Assembly (NCBI GenBank): GCA_022559985.1
Contig: JAFJTR010000078.1
Coordinates: forward strand, 1-64,000
Reading direction: 5' to 3'
Length of the DNA stretch: 64,000 nt
From: Parastagonospora avenae f. sp. tritici 18332-5
Lineage: Eukaryota; Ascomycota; Dothideomycetes; Pleosporales; Phaeosphaeriaceae
In this document: positions 35,736 to 46,140 of the stretch, in pieces
Layout: each line of letters starts with the position of its first letter
Numbering within the stretch: the stretch's first letter is position 1
Program-made: the position numbers and the translations under genes
Notes under the pieces: generated by a model
The model's input: only the letters and a program-made list of their open reading frames with translations
Databases searched by the model: none
What the model was told of the DNA's origin: nothing

Positions 35736-36812
35736 ATGCCTTTTACACTTACGCTCAAGCCAAAGAAAGCCAAAAGTGGACAGGTTTATTACCCACTTCA
35801 ACTGAATCTCGTCTCCAAGCCCTCGCCTGGTCCCAGTGAAATTCTGATTCAGCTTGAAGCTGCGGCCTTGAACCATAGAGACTTCTTCCTCCGTCAGCAT
35901 CTCTACCCCGGGCTCTCCTTTAAGTCTCCTATGCTTTCGGATGGGTGCGGCACTGTGGTCGAACTTGGAACAGGCTGTACCACGGCGTCTAGCGAACTTG
36001 TCGGCAAAAAGGTGATCCTGACTCCCTTCCGGGGATGGGATTCCGACCCAGAAGGCCCAGAAGACTATTCGAACTTCAGCACAATTGGTGGTGTTGAGCC
36101 TCATTTCGACCTAGGAATGGCGCAGAACTTCATCTCCGTGCACGAGTCCGAGGTTGAGATATTACCGGAGCACTTGAACAGCATCGAAGGAGCTGCTATA
36201 CCATGTTGCGGTATCACGGCCTGGCGTGCCTTAGTGACCAAGTCCGGCAATGCCAAAGCTGGCCGCAATATCCTTGTGACCGGTATTGGGGGTGGGGTAG
36301 CTATACAAACGCTACTTTTTGGTGTTGCCATGGGCTGCAACATATACGTCAGCTCCAGCTCCGATGAAAAGCTTGCCAAGGCGCGCCAACTTGGTGCTAT
36401 TGGGACGGTCAATTACAAGACCGACTCTGATAGCTGGGACAAGACTCTGGGATCATTGCTGCCTCCGGAGCGACCGTATCTAGATGCCGTCATTGATGGA
36501 GCAGGCGGAAACATTGTCACCAAAGCTCTGACTGTTCTCAAGCCTGGAGGTATAATCGTATGCTATGGCATGACGGTCGGGCCAGTAATGGATTGGCCTA
36601 TGCAGGCAGCGCTGAAGAATGTCGATTTGCGGGGCACTATGGTTGGATCAAGAGCAGAATTCCGAGACATGGTGGAGTTCATCAAGACACACAAGATCAA
36701 ACCCGTCATTAGCAGAAGCGTCAAGGGCCTAGATTGCGTGGATGCGATTGATGGACTGTTCGAAGACATTCGCACGGGAAAACAGTTTGGAAAATTGGTT
36801 CTTGAAATCTAG
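35736..36812 (+). CDS. MDR-superfamily zinc-type/quinone-type alcohol dehydrogenase
   Basis: A 358-residue intron-less frame. The N-terminal GroES-like part (about 1-130) contains EAAALNHRDFFLRQ and the DGCGTVVELG loop. A Rossmann part (about 160-300) has VTGIGGGVAIQ for NAD(P) binding, IDGAGG, and the C-terminal helix TGKQFGKLVLEI typical of the family. I see no structural-zinc cysteine cluster. The reaction is probably NAD(P)H-dependent reduction or oxidation of a carbonyl or enone. It is not obviously a trans-acting enoyl reductase, and the PKS has its own ER. The divergent promoter shared with the P450 supports a tailoring role. Confidence 0.85.
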   Translation: MPFTLTLKPKKAKSGQVYYPLQLNLVSKPSPGPSEILIQLEAAALNHRDFFLRQHLYPGLSFKSPMLSDGCGTVVELGTGCTTASSELVGKKVILTPFRGWDSDPEGPEDYSNFSTIGGVEPHFDLGMAQNFISVHESEVEILPEHLNSIEGAAIPCCGITAWRALVTKSGNAKAGRNILVTGIGGGVAIQTLLFGVAMGCNIYVSSSSDEKLAKARQLGAIGTVNYKTDSDSWDKTLGSLLPPERPYLDAVIDGAGGNIVTKALTVLKPGGIIVCYGMTVGPVMDWPMQAALKNVDLRGTMVGSRAEFRDMVEFIKTHKIKPVISRSVKGLDCVDAIDGLFEDIRTGKQFGKLVLEI

Positions 36813-38298
36813 TCGAGTTCTTGGGATGGTTGAGAAATCGTTGTGGTGGGAGAGGCGGTGTTAACAGTTTTCAACAACCGAGAGTGCCTGCCTATTTGTA
36901 TGACACCTACATGACAACATGCGGAAACTCACCATTAATGGAAACCCAAGGTTGCAGTATAATCACATGTGCTGTTGGATTTGTCGATTAGTTCTAGCAT
37001 ATTTTAGTGTGCAGTTGAGTACCAAATGTAAATGCATTTGCTCAGTTCGTGAGTAAACTTACTGGCGTGTGCGAAGCAGCTACGAAGCAGCTGTGGTCTA
37101 ACAATGAAGCATTAATCCCGTTCACCGTGCCTGCCATAGCTACATAGTAGCCCGAGAGTGTCTCTGCTGATCACACTACAATAAGCGCAATATATGCATG
37201 TTTGATTGTGCAGAGCAGTAAGTCGAGAGGATTTTTTTTTATTAATGGTATACTCTTAATGGGTAACACCAGCGCAGACTTCAAATGACGCAGAGCGCAT
37301 TCTAGGCAGCAACAGCAACAGCCTCGAACGTTGTGTCCTCAAATTTGCATGATGACTTTTTCTTCTCAATTCCGCTTTCCAGGCAAGTACATACGCTGAC
37401 GGGCTAAATGCAGTAATAGCCTAGCTTTTATTAGAGGCTTACGTCTGCTGTGGTGGCTCTTGCTTCGCATGCATGGAAAGCACGCAACAAGACGATATCT
37501 TGGATTCTCTATGCTTGCGAGGCTACCGGGAGGCCTGATGACGCTAAGTTGTGAACGACTAAGCTTGCGAGATGATGTGCTTCTCGCCCGGGTGGCAGGC
37601 TGCCTCAAATAAAAGTTCCACTCATGCGACAAGCTAGAGCTTCTAAGATTGTCGCTGGTCATCTACGTCCCGACAAACCACACGCAAGTGCTTCACGAGC
37701 GACCCCGGGAGCTTTGCCTAGCGCTACACTCAGGCCCTGTTGGTGCAAACGCTCGTGTAACGTCAGGTTGGCTGAGCTGTGTAGATTGAAAGAGCAGTCG
37801 TGTTCATACGCGTATGTCTTGTTGCACTGCCCAGCGGAATAGCTCTTGTCTCATTTACGGCAATTCTGCAAACCCGCCCCTTCCTTCTTCCACCGTCCTT
37901 GGCGCCCATTCTCTCCCGATTGGGAGGGTTACAATGTCACAACCAATCATTGCAGACTCGGCGCGGCTGCCCTACTTCTTGGCACTCGTTTTCTCCTATT
38001 CGGGCCTAGCAACTACCTAAACAAAAGCGGGTCTTATCGAGGCACATGCAACTCTCAAACACCTTTTACGTGACATACAATTTCCATTGCCAGTCTTGCA
38101 AGTCATTCAAAGGAGGCAGAGAAGAGCCATTACTGTCGGCAAGCTGTTCCAAATACACCGCTGTCTTCTTTCACTCACCAACTAGTGCCCTCGCCTCTCT
38201 TTCAGTTCGTCACAGCACGCACTCCCCAACATTCGTTGCACGAGCATCTTCCTGCGCGAAGCCATTTGACCACCGAAAACTCTCACAACGAGGACAAG
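36813..38298. other. Intergenic region without a supported gene
   Basis: About 1.5 kb between the MDR stop and the RTA1-like start codon. Several short open frames on both strands have no recognisable features. A short A/T tract (GGATTTTTTTTTTATT) lies near 37232. Nothing else seen. Confidence 0.5.
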
Positions 38299-39574
38299 AT
38301 GGCGGGCAGCGATGTGCCAAGTGAGTTCTATCGCTCCTTCAAACATGAGGATGACACGATTCGCTGACCTTATTCTAGTTCTGGGTAGCCTATACGTCTA
38401 TGCACCAAACAAGGGCGCGCCTATCTTCTTCACAATTGCCTTTGCCATATCCACTGCATTCCACTCCTGGCAGTGCTAGTAAGTTCGCCGCCCGGCTCCT
38501 GTGCCTGTCAATCCTGGAAACATCTGACCCATTGCCACCAGCCGCTACAAAGCTTGGAAGTTGATATGGCTGCAGCCTGCCTGTGCAGCCCTCTTTACTC
38601 TCGGCTACGCTATACGTGAGTATGGAGCATACAACTACATGTACAGTCGCGCGGACAAGGCTCCTTTGGCTCTGTTCATTGTGAGCCAAATCTGCATCTA
38701 CCTAGGCCCGTAAGTGTCACGCGTACCTTACCCTTGCCCAATCCTGCGGACTGCCTCGATGGCCATTGGCTAACTTTAGGTTGTTCACTGTGTTAGCCCA
38801 CTTCTGGAACTTGCCAACTACCATATCCTCGGACGGGTATTTCACTACGTCCCCTATGCTGCGCCCTTCAGTCCTAGTCGAGTCACGGCCTTTTTCGGTG
38901 GGCTTATGGCCATAGTTGAGGGCTTGAGCGGCTCTGGGGTTTCATTGACCGCCAATGCGAAAGCAAAGGAGTCGACTAAGAAGATGGGACATAATCTCCT
39001 CCTTGTTGCCCTCGCACTTCAGGTCTGCGTCATCTTCATATTTGTCTATCTCTCCATCGTCTTCCATCGACGATGTATCAAGGCTCGAGTTCCCGCGCAA
39101 AGCAAAGCTGTGAAGTCAACCCTGATGACTCTCTACCTGAGTATGGCGTTGATATTTGTACGCTGCGTCTTCCGCCTCGTAGAGATGGCAACAAGCTCGA
39201 CGAGTGTGGATATTACAAGCATGGAGCGTCTGATGAAGTTGAGTCCTGTTCTCCGGAACGAGGCGTACTTCTACGCCTTCGAGGCGAGCCTCATGCTCAT
39301 CAACTCTGTTCTCTGGAACGTGCGACACCCTGGGCCATATCTGCCTGGAGATACTCACATCTACCTGGCACAAGACGGAACGGAGGTTGAGGGAGGAGGA
39401 GACGGAAGTGAGGACCGACCACTCCTGCTCAACATGGCCAACACTTTGATGTTCGGCCTACTGTACCGAGATGATAAAGACAACATGCATTCTCAGGCCC
39501 AAGAGCTTCAGGAGGTCCCTGACAGCAATCGCAATACTCGGTTTGGACTTCACAATGGTCGGCGCGCTACCTAG
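38299..39574 (+). CDS. RTA1-like integral membrane protein (lipid-translocating exporter family)
   Basis: The protein has 355 residues from four exons: 38299-38320, 38379-38478, 38542-38709 and 38797-39574. The translation has about seven hydrophobic segments and the family landmarks YAPNKGAPIFFTIAFAIS near the start, PPLLELANYHILGR in the middle and EASLMLINSVLWNVRHPG near the end. The last acceptor (TGTTAG at 38796) was chosen because the more upstream TTTAG shifts the LELANYHILGR frame. RTA1 proteins sit in fungal membranes and are linked to resistance to lipophilic compounds and sphingoid-base translocation. Here the protein could export or protect against the cluster product. It faces the condensation protein gene convergently. 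Confidence 0.88.
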
Positions 39575-39912
39575 CTGAAAAGCCCACACTTGACTCGTAA
39601 GGGCTGTGGACCTTTTGTTATCGCTTCACTAGTCCGCCTCTCTTCGCATACTACCCGTCCCTCGTCTCTCCCCTTTCTTCACCTTTTTGTAATATATGTA
39701 GCCACATGTAATTTCAACAAGGATTCAGCGTTCAGCAATTGATCGAAACATTGCAATTTAGTCCCCAACAGCCAATCTTCCATATACTCGCTTATTCTAC
39801 ACTGGGCATCTATACTCTTGGCTTCGTTCACCCAACATTTCAGCAAACAACTCGTCTTACCCTGCGTATGAGAGCGTATGACTGCATGAGCATGCTCCCC
39901 GGAAACGCCACT

Positions 39913-42870
39913 TCAATTGTGGGGTTGGCGAAGCCACTCACGAACGGCAAGGCGATCCACTCGATGCAGTAGCGATCGAGGCAGTTCCTCCACGACAAGG
40001 ATAACGGTTGGAACCAACGCCGGGGAAAGCTCGGATAGCGCCCACGTAGAGACGGCCTGGCAAGCAGCACGGGCGTCCTGTTCCGGAAGCTTTCCCAGCA
40101 CCTTACGACTCGGCAGACGGGGATCGGCTAAGCAAACCACGGCCACTAACTGGGTTCTTCCCGCCGCTATCCTGGCCGTTACTACTGCATCTCTCAGCTG
40201 ACTGCAGCGCACCAGGACGCGCTCGATCTGTTCGAGCTGGATGATCTGCCTGCCCAGCTTCAGGCGGTTGCTCACTCGACCAATAGGTGAGACGCTGCCA
40301 TCGGGGTTGTTTCTGGCCAAAACGCGTGTGCGAAAGTATTGACCCCTGGTCGCAGAGCTGCTGCGCAAGGGCGCCCAGGTAGGTGGGCTGACGTCTGCAT
40401 GGCCAAGTACCCCGCTTCCGCTCTCAATCACGACCTCGCCAACACCACCCAGCGGAGCCAACTCGTTTTTGTTATCGGGGTTGGTGACCCAAGCAAGACA
40501 GCCTACAGGCTTGCCCGTGCTATCTGGGTACCGTGGGTTGGGGACGACTTCGCCGACCGTCATCAGCATGGACGCTTCGCCCAATGCCCATCCTTTGAAG
40601 AATCGCAGTTCACCGGCCCACGTGTTGCCTAATCTGTCGTCGGCGAAGTCTTCGCCGCCTACAGAGGCCAGGAACCGCAGGCCCGGAACATCGCTTGGCG
40701 ACATGGTACGGATTACGCTTGGTGGCAGCACAGCTCCGTTTGCCTTGGTCGACGTGATGAAGGCTGGTAGATTCACCTCATCGACACAAGGCATGCAGAT
40801 ACAGCCACCAGCGATAAGACTTCCGAGGATCTCAAGCACGCTTTGACTCGACACGAATGGGCTGTACTGGACAATACGACAGTCCGGCTGCCAGTCGAAT
40901 CGATCCACGTACGATGTTAATGCTGAGACTAAGTGGCCCTGACTGAGCATCACCGGTGTCTGGCGCGCTCCTGAGTCTTCGCTTGTGAACAGGATGTACG
41001 CCAAGTCTTGCGCCGTGCTCTTCATTGCGTTCGCTTGCGTCTTTGCGGTATGTTCCTTTGGCAAGGCCTCTGAATCCACTTCGACAACCGCCCTCATCAC
41101 GGAATCTCGGTCAACCACAAACACGTTTGGCCTGAGGCTTAAGATGTGCGCATAGCTGGCAGACGATGTGATCAGTAGCTCTGCTCCCACACTTGATAGC
41201 AGCGCTTCATCGTACTTCTCAATCGGAACACATATCCCACCCGCTTTCAGCACCCCCAGTAAGGCCACAACAGCTGAGAGTGACTTCTCAAACAAGAGAC
41301 CTACCGGCCTACCGGACATTACTGCTCTTTCCCGAAGCTGTCCAGCAATTCGATCCGACATGGCGTGCAAAGCTGCATGGGTTGCACTGCCATCGACAGC
41401 TTCTACCGCTAAGCCTTCAGATCGAGCCCATGTGTTGAGTGTTTCAATTAGACTCTTTTCTGCAATCGCCGGTAGGGTACGATTCCAGTCAGATATATCG
41501 GCTCGAGCATGCGAATCTAGAAGCGGCAAGTCGGTCAGCTTAGTTTGCAGTGGAACTTCGGTTAGTGAACGCAGTGTGTGTTCAAACTGGTTCAGGATCC
41601 GATCCAGCTGTCCATCACTGATGACGGCCGAGTCAGTCCTGGCCCACACCGTGACACCATCATCCATGATGCTGAAGATGAGCTGTAGCGGATAATACCC
41701 CTGCAACCAGACCATACGCATCTTGATGTGGTTGCCGTTGGCGGTATCTCCTGGTTCCTTGCCAGAGAATACTCCAGGGCGGATGTTGATCAGTGTCTGG
41801 AAACCTGCTGCCGCCTTTGCAGGTTCGCTCAAAGTACTGATATTGGCTAGGCCATACTGAACTTCAACAGCATGCTGTTGAAGTTGGCGCAACGCTGCCG
41901 CTCGATCTTTGATAAGATTGTCTACCGTCATCGTATGACGCCGCAAATTCACCTGGACTGGGACCTCGGTAACTGTAGGGCCTAGGGTGTTCTCGATGCC
42001 ATTCGGGGTCATGGAGCGGCCAGATAATACTAGGCCATACGCAAGACTTTCGCTGTTGGTGTAAATAGCCATGGTTAATGCCCAGGCTGCCTCGATGAAG
42101 AAGGGCATGTGAGAGGAAGCTAATGCGCCGCGCCCCGTCATACGTTGCAAATGCATATGGCGAACTGTTTTCTCACTAACGCGTGGTTGAGCTGACTGCG
42201 AAGACCTAGGTTCGGGGAAAATAGCTGGAGCGGCCTTGAAACGCGGCATCCAAAAAGCCCTGGCTGCGTCTTCTTCTATCTCAAGGCAGTAACTTGCGAA
42301 TTCCTTGAACGGCGGTCGCTTTATGGGCAGTTCACCGGCGTAGACCACTGACAAATCTAGCTGAATAAGCTTGTCGATTGACCAGTAGTCCATTACGGAA
42401 TGGTGTAGCGTAAGAACTGCATGATGTCCGACGTAGGCAGATCGAAATAGGAGCTCGCCTGTATCGAAGCTATGGTGTGGTGCGTTGTCATCTCCTCGGA
42501 GGTAGTCTTCGATATTGTCGAATCCAGTGTTGCGGTTTGTCACATGTTTTTCATCAGTGACGACGTTGACATCGCCCAGACCGGAACAGTTGACGATCCG
42601 TGTGCGCAGAATTTCGTTGTGTGCGACCACCTGGCGTAACGCATCGCAGAACGGGTCGGGGTCGACTGGGCGGGTTGGCGAAAGCACGAAATGAAACCTC
42701 TCGTTTCGGCTTTTGGCTATCATGGAAGATTGGAGAGGTGTGCAGCTGTAGACATCTTGGATCCTGTTCTCGGATACTCTACAAGCCTCTGCAATGGCTG
42801 AGAGTGCTACTTCGTCAATGTCAGCCAGCGACATGATTGTGCTGCGTCGGTATGTCGTGGGCATCTTCAT
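39913..42870 (-). CDS. NRPS-like protein: condensation domain plus degenerate adenylation domain, no carrier
   Basis: A single frame of 985 residues. The first half (about 35-460) is a condensation domain with TPLQSSM and the active-site HHSVMDYWS (His156, His157, Asp161). The second half (about 465-985) follows an adenylation domain but lacks its key residues. The ATP loop TSGSTGxPKG is TSEDSGARQTP, the TGD motif is FRTRV, and the catalytic Lys of the A10 motif (GKVDR) is replaced in LLHRVDR. No phosphopantetheine carrier or thioesterase follows. Amino-acid activation is therefore unlikely. A carrier-independent condensation activity, for example ester or amide formation with an acyl-ACP, is possible. 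The start could also be Met13. Confidence 0.88.
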   Translation of the reverse strand: MKMPTTYRRSTIMSLADIDEVALSAIAEACRVSENRIQDVYSCTPLQSSMIAKSRNERFHFVLSPTRPVDPDPFCDALRQVVAHNEILRTRIVNCSGLGDVNVVTDEKHVTNRNTGFDNIEDYLRGDDNAPHHSFDTGELLFRSAYVGHHAVLTLHHSVMDYWSIDKLIQLDLSVVYAGELPIKRPPFKEFASYCLEIEEDAARAFWMPRFKAAPAIFPEPRSSQSAQPRVSEKTVRHMHLQRMTGRGALASSHMPFFIEAAWALTMAIYTNSESLAYGLVLSGRSMTPNGIENTLGPTVTEVPVQVNLRRHTMTVDNLIKDRAAALRQLQQHAVEVQYGLANISTLSEPAKAAAGFQTLINIRPGVFSGKEPGDTANGNHIKMRMVWLQGYYPLQLIFSIMDDGVTVWARTDSAVISDGQLDRILNQFEHTLRSLTEVPLQTKLTDLPLLDSHARADISDWNRTLPAIAEKSLIETLNTWARSEGLAVEAVDGSATHAALHAMSDRIAGQLRERAVMSGRPVGLLFEKSLSAVVALLGVLKAGGICVPIEKYDEALLSSVGAELLITSSASYAHILSLRPNVFVVDRDSVMRAVVEVDSEALPKEHTAKTQANAMKSTAQDLAYILFTSEDSGARQTPVMLSQGHLVSALTSYVDRFDWQPDCRIVQYSPFVSSQSVLEILGSLIAGGCICMPCVDEVNLPAFITSTKANGAVLPPSVIRTMSPSDVPGLRFLASVGGEDFADDRLGNTWAGELRFFKGWALGEASMLMTVGEVVPNPRYPDSTGKPVGCLAWVTNPDNKNELAPLGGVGEVVIESGSGVLGHADVSPPTWAPLRSSSATRGQYFRTRVLARNNPDGSVSPIGRVSNRLKLGRQIIQLEQIERVLVRCSQLRDAVVTARIAAGRTQLVAVVCLADPRLPSRKVLGKLPEQDARAACQAVSTWALSELSPALVPTVILVVEELPRSLLHRVDRLAVREWLRQPHN

Positions 42871-44498
42871 TTTGCCAGTACTTTGACAGCACTGTGTGAA
42901 TGCAAGTGAAGAGATGTAAGTTTCATTTAAGCTACACTAGAGGTTGTGTATGCAAGAAGAAGATACACATTCAGTGTCATCACCGTAGCCAATCTAGTAT
43001 ATCTGTCAGCCTTCTCCAGTCAAAGCTACAGTTCGCGGGCAACGCACGGCAACCTTACGCCGTCTGCCTTCCAATCCTACCCCATAGCTAAGGCCTAACA
43101 CTGCTGACCCGCCAGGGCAACTTGCCTAGTTGGTGGGGGCGGCCTAGCAGACGTAAAGTGGATGGGGATGCCATGTGGTCTGATAAAGTCGTATCATAAT
43201 TCCAACTGCGGCACCGCAGGGTCGTCAGAGGAATATGCAGCAATAGTATACTCTGCATGATGCAGCAATGTCTCTTTTGGTATAAATCGTATGAGCAGGT
43301 GTATCCTTGCTCGGACATAACCGGCTAAAAAGGACGTATGCCCAAGTGCGGCGTATGCTTACACGCAGTGCTTCTGTGCAGGGCGCCAGTACTATCGATT
43401 GCACGGTGCATCATCTCGCAAATTCGGGCTTTGTTGCTGTCGCCTGTCTATTATCATGACCGTAATCTTGTACGATTGATTTGTAAGCCGAACTTGTGTA
43501 AGAGGAATAGGATGGCTGTTTTGGTAATTCTGTTTCTTTTGCGCTTGGAATAGAAGCCTTAGCCCAGATATTACTTGAGTATGGATGGTAGAGGAGTGGC
43601 TGGCTCATCTCTTCTTTGAGCTCCCTTATCCGCCGTAGGAGAGGAAATCAGTGCAAGGCTTTGGCCATGTATTTCTTTATCCATTCGAGTTGCGCAGGCG
43701 CGATTCATGTGGCTTGTCAAATTTGACTTACCGTAGGCATCACAGTTGGCTGTCGGCATTCCTGTAACTCGCGCACCCTGAGCTTGATGACTGGGTCATA
43801 TGTGTCAATGCAAGACTTACGCACTTCCTATAGTTCTTATAGATAGGATCCCTTCAGCGTTAACTGCGCTTTAAGTCGAGGTTGATGTTGTTGTCGTTCG
43901 ATGTTGTTGTTATGGGTGTCTGAATACATGCCCAGCATATTATCCGTGAGCTTCATCCAAGATTGTGATGATTGCACCTTCTGCAATCCCCAAACAGGAT
44001 ACTAGCGACTCAGAAGAACGAAGCATTGTTCGCTGCGAATTCTAGTCATATAGGCGGCGCGGGGAAGGGACACGATGTTGTTACCTATGAGGTATGTGGC
44101 GATTACATAATTGAGCGCTAGCCACTTTCGACGACGGAATGACGGAAGCTTCGAGCACAAGCGCGAAGGCTCAAGAGTCTTCTTGAAAAACCTCGAATCA
44201 TCAATAAGCAGCTTGAAGTGTCCATACGGTTCTTACAGCGTAGTCTTTGCTTACTGCATCTAAATCATCGATAATAAAAATTGTAAGCCGATTGTTGCCT
44301 GCACTGCTTGCCACAATGGCTATAAGAGTGAAGGTCGCAGCACCTTCGATGAACATTGTTCAATCCAAACATTCAAGACAACAAATATTTGCTATATTCG
44401 AATACACTTAAGTCCCCCTCCTAGACACTTCTGTTGAGTACCTGAAGCATACACTATTTGAAGAGCGATCAAGCAGCTAGCGACCTCGGACTTCAGAA
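42871..44498. promoter_or_regulatory. Intergenic region with candidate heat-shock elements upstream of Hsp20
   Basis: About 1.6 kb between divergent genes without a supported CDS. Two inverted heat-shock-element dimers occur at 44145-44152 (GAAGCTTC) and 44180-44187 (TTCTTGAA), about 310-350 bp before the Hsp20 start codon and matching nGAAnnTTCn and nTTCnnGAAn. Function is inferred from the gene they precede. The stretch 42871-44100 shows nothing else. Confidence 0.4.
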
Positions 44499-45437
44499 AT
44501 GGCATTTGTCCTCACCCCACGCTTCGTGCCTGCCTACCAGGCACAGCAATGCAACCCCTTCGGCATCTGCACCCCAGTATATCGGTATCCACACACCTAT
44601 CGAGTCGCTCGTCCTCGCACGGAGCGCCCGCAGTACTCAACCTTCAGCCACTTCTTTAGTCAGGTCGATGAGATGCTCGGCGAGATTCAACGCGATTCAC
44701 AACATCAGGAAAATATCAAGGCTATGGAGGCTCAGCGCGAGGCTCAGCGCCAAGCACACCACTCGATACAGCAACGTAAGCGCGCTCTACGTGCTCATTT
44801 TGCCGTCAACCGAACTGAGCAGGGATGGCAAGTCGATGGCGGGATGCTGGGCTTCGATCAAGACAACATCAATATTGAGGTGACTGATGAGCACACCTTG
44901 AAAATTTCTGGAAACACCCAGTGGCAAGCCGAAGGAAACCTTGAGTCTGGGCCCCAGCAGTCTGCGTTGGTAGTCGCGCCAGCCCTCGATCAAATTTCGA
45001 CCAAAAAAGATCATGAGAATGACACGGAAGTCACCACGCCTACCTCCAACACTGGAGGAGCTGCTACCGCAGATAGCGACACCCAGTCACATCCATCTTA
45101 CCAGGCTACTGTTGAGGACGACTTTGAAGATCTCGGTACCGAAACATCCTCTCTGGTCTCCACACCAAGGTCGTCATCACCGTCTGAGATCACGGAGCCT
45201 CAGGCCAAAGAGAACACTGTTAGCGGTACCGCTGTCACTATAAAGCCACGACCCGAAGGACCAGTCCAACAGATAGATCCTCACTGGGAGAAACGAGTTC
45301 ATGGATCATTTGAGCGCACGTTCCGTTTTCCAGAGCGCATCGAAGCGGCTGACGTGAGCGCTACTTTCAACGATGGTATGCTCAAAATCTCTGTTCCAAG
45401 AGCTCAGGTTCAAATTCGGAGAGTCGCTATTTTGTAG
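44499..45437 (+). CDS. Small heat-shock protein, Hsp20/alpha-crystallin family
   Basis: A 312-residue single frame. The N-terminal part has a coiled, Gln/Ala-rich helix (about 75-100, EAQREAQRQAHHSIQQRK). The alpha-crystallin domain is in two pieces. Strands around INIEVTDEHTLKISGNTQ (about 125-142) and the C-terminal FERTFRFPERIEAADVSA with DGMLKISVPR (about 270-305) are separated by about 110 hydrophilic, Ser/Thr/Glu-rich residues. Such an insertion is known in fungal Hsp30-type proteins. It acts as an ATP-independent cytosolic holdase chaperone. The heat-shock-like elements upstream fit stress induction. Confidence 0.9.
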   Translation: MAFVLTPRFVPAYQAQQCNPFGICTPVYRYPHTYRVARPRTERPQYSTFSHFFSQVDEMLGEIQRDSQHQENIKAMEAQREAQRQAHHSIQQRKRALRAHFAVNRTEQGWQVDGGMLGFDQDNINIEVTDEHTLKISGNTQWQAEGNLESGPQQSALVVAPALDQISTKKDHENDTEVTTPTSNTGGAATADSDTQSHPSYQATVEDDFEDLGTETSSLVSTPRSSSPSEITEPQAKENTVSGTAVTIKPRPEGPVQQIDPHWEKRVHGSFERTFRFPERIEAADVSATFNDGMLKISVPRAQVQIRRVAIL

Positions 45438-45780
45438 AGGATTGATGACCGCAAACTTTCATATTGCAAGTACGTACACTTGGCGGACTCGTTCCTTGAA
45501 TTTCCATCATACTTAGAAATCGTTAATAAATGAATGCATTTCCTCACAGCTTTATGCCTCATCCATTCTTCTTACATTGCCTACAGCCGAGTAGTGTGGC
45601 AACGTTCGTATCCTCAACTAGATCACATAAAGGATCATGAATTTCGAAGCGCTGCATGTGGTGAGATCATGGCAGAGGGTCTTATTAATCGTTCAAACTG
45701 GTTACAAGTACACATGTGTCTGTTCCTCTACCTGACATGCTCCGGCACAGTGAAGAAATCTCTGGCTTTGGTCCATCTTG

Positions 45781-46140
45781 TTACACTAACCAAGCAGCAA
45801 CCCCGATCGCTACAGCAGCAACACCGCCAGCCTGGCCGGGGTTCATGGTAGCAGCTGCCCCCTCCGAACTCGTTGTGTTCTTTTGAGAACTGACGGATTG
45901 TTCCCCAGCGGTGCCAGTTCTGAGGCTGGTGGTCGAGGCAAGCGTAGTAGACAAATCTGTTGCCGTGGGAACGACCGATAGGGCGGCTGAAGATGCTCCT
46001 GGCGCTGAAACGACGGTACTTGGTCATCGCATCAGTTCTGTGAATGATTAGTTAGCTGTGGCTGGGAGTGCGTACGAAGTGCTTTCTACAGCCGCTGCGT
46101 AAGACGCAAGAGCAGAGAGTAGGAAGATTGCGCAATGCAT
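45781..46140 (-). CDS. Small secreted, probably GPI-anchored Ser/Thr-rich protein
   Basis: Two exons (46140-46076 and 46018-45781) give 100 residues. The N-terminus MHCAIFLLSALASYAAA is a clear signal peptide. The middle is rich in Ser, Thr and Ala (VVSAPGASSAALSVVPTAT, one NTTSS glycosylation site). The end is a small-residue region followed by a hydrophobic tail (GGVAAVAIGVAAWLV), the pattern of a GPI-attachment signal. The intron has a GTACGC donor and an AAG acceptor. The nearer CACAG acceptor would run into a stop in this frame, so the splice is uncertain. No family recognised. A cell-wall or surface protein is likely. Confidence 0.5.

Noticed and set aside
39913..42870. PKS-NRPS hybrid split into two genes
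   Set aside because: The PKS ends normally after its ACP, three genes lie between, and the NRPS-like protein lacks a carrier and active adenylation motifs.
43411..43759. Short frames between the NRPS-like and Hsp20 genes
   Set aside because: No domain, no splice support and composition typical of non-coding DNA.
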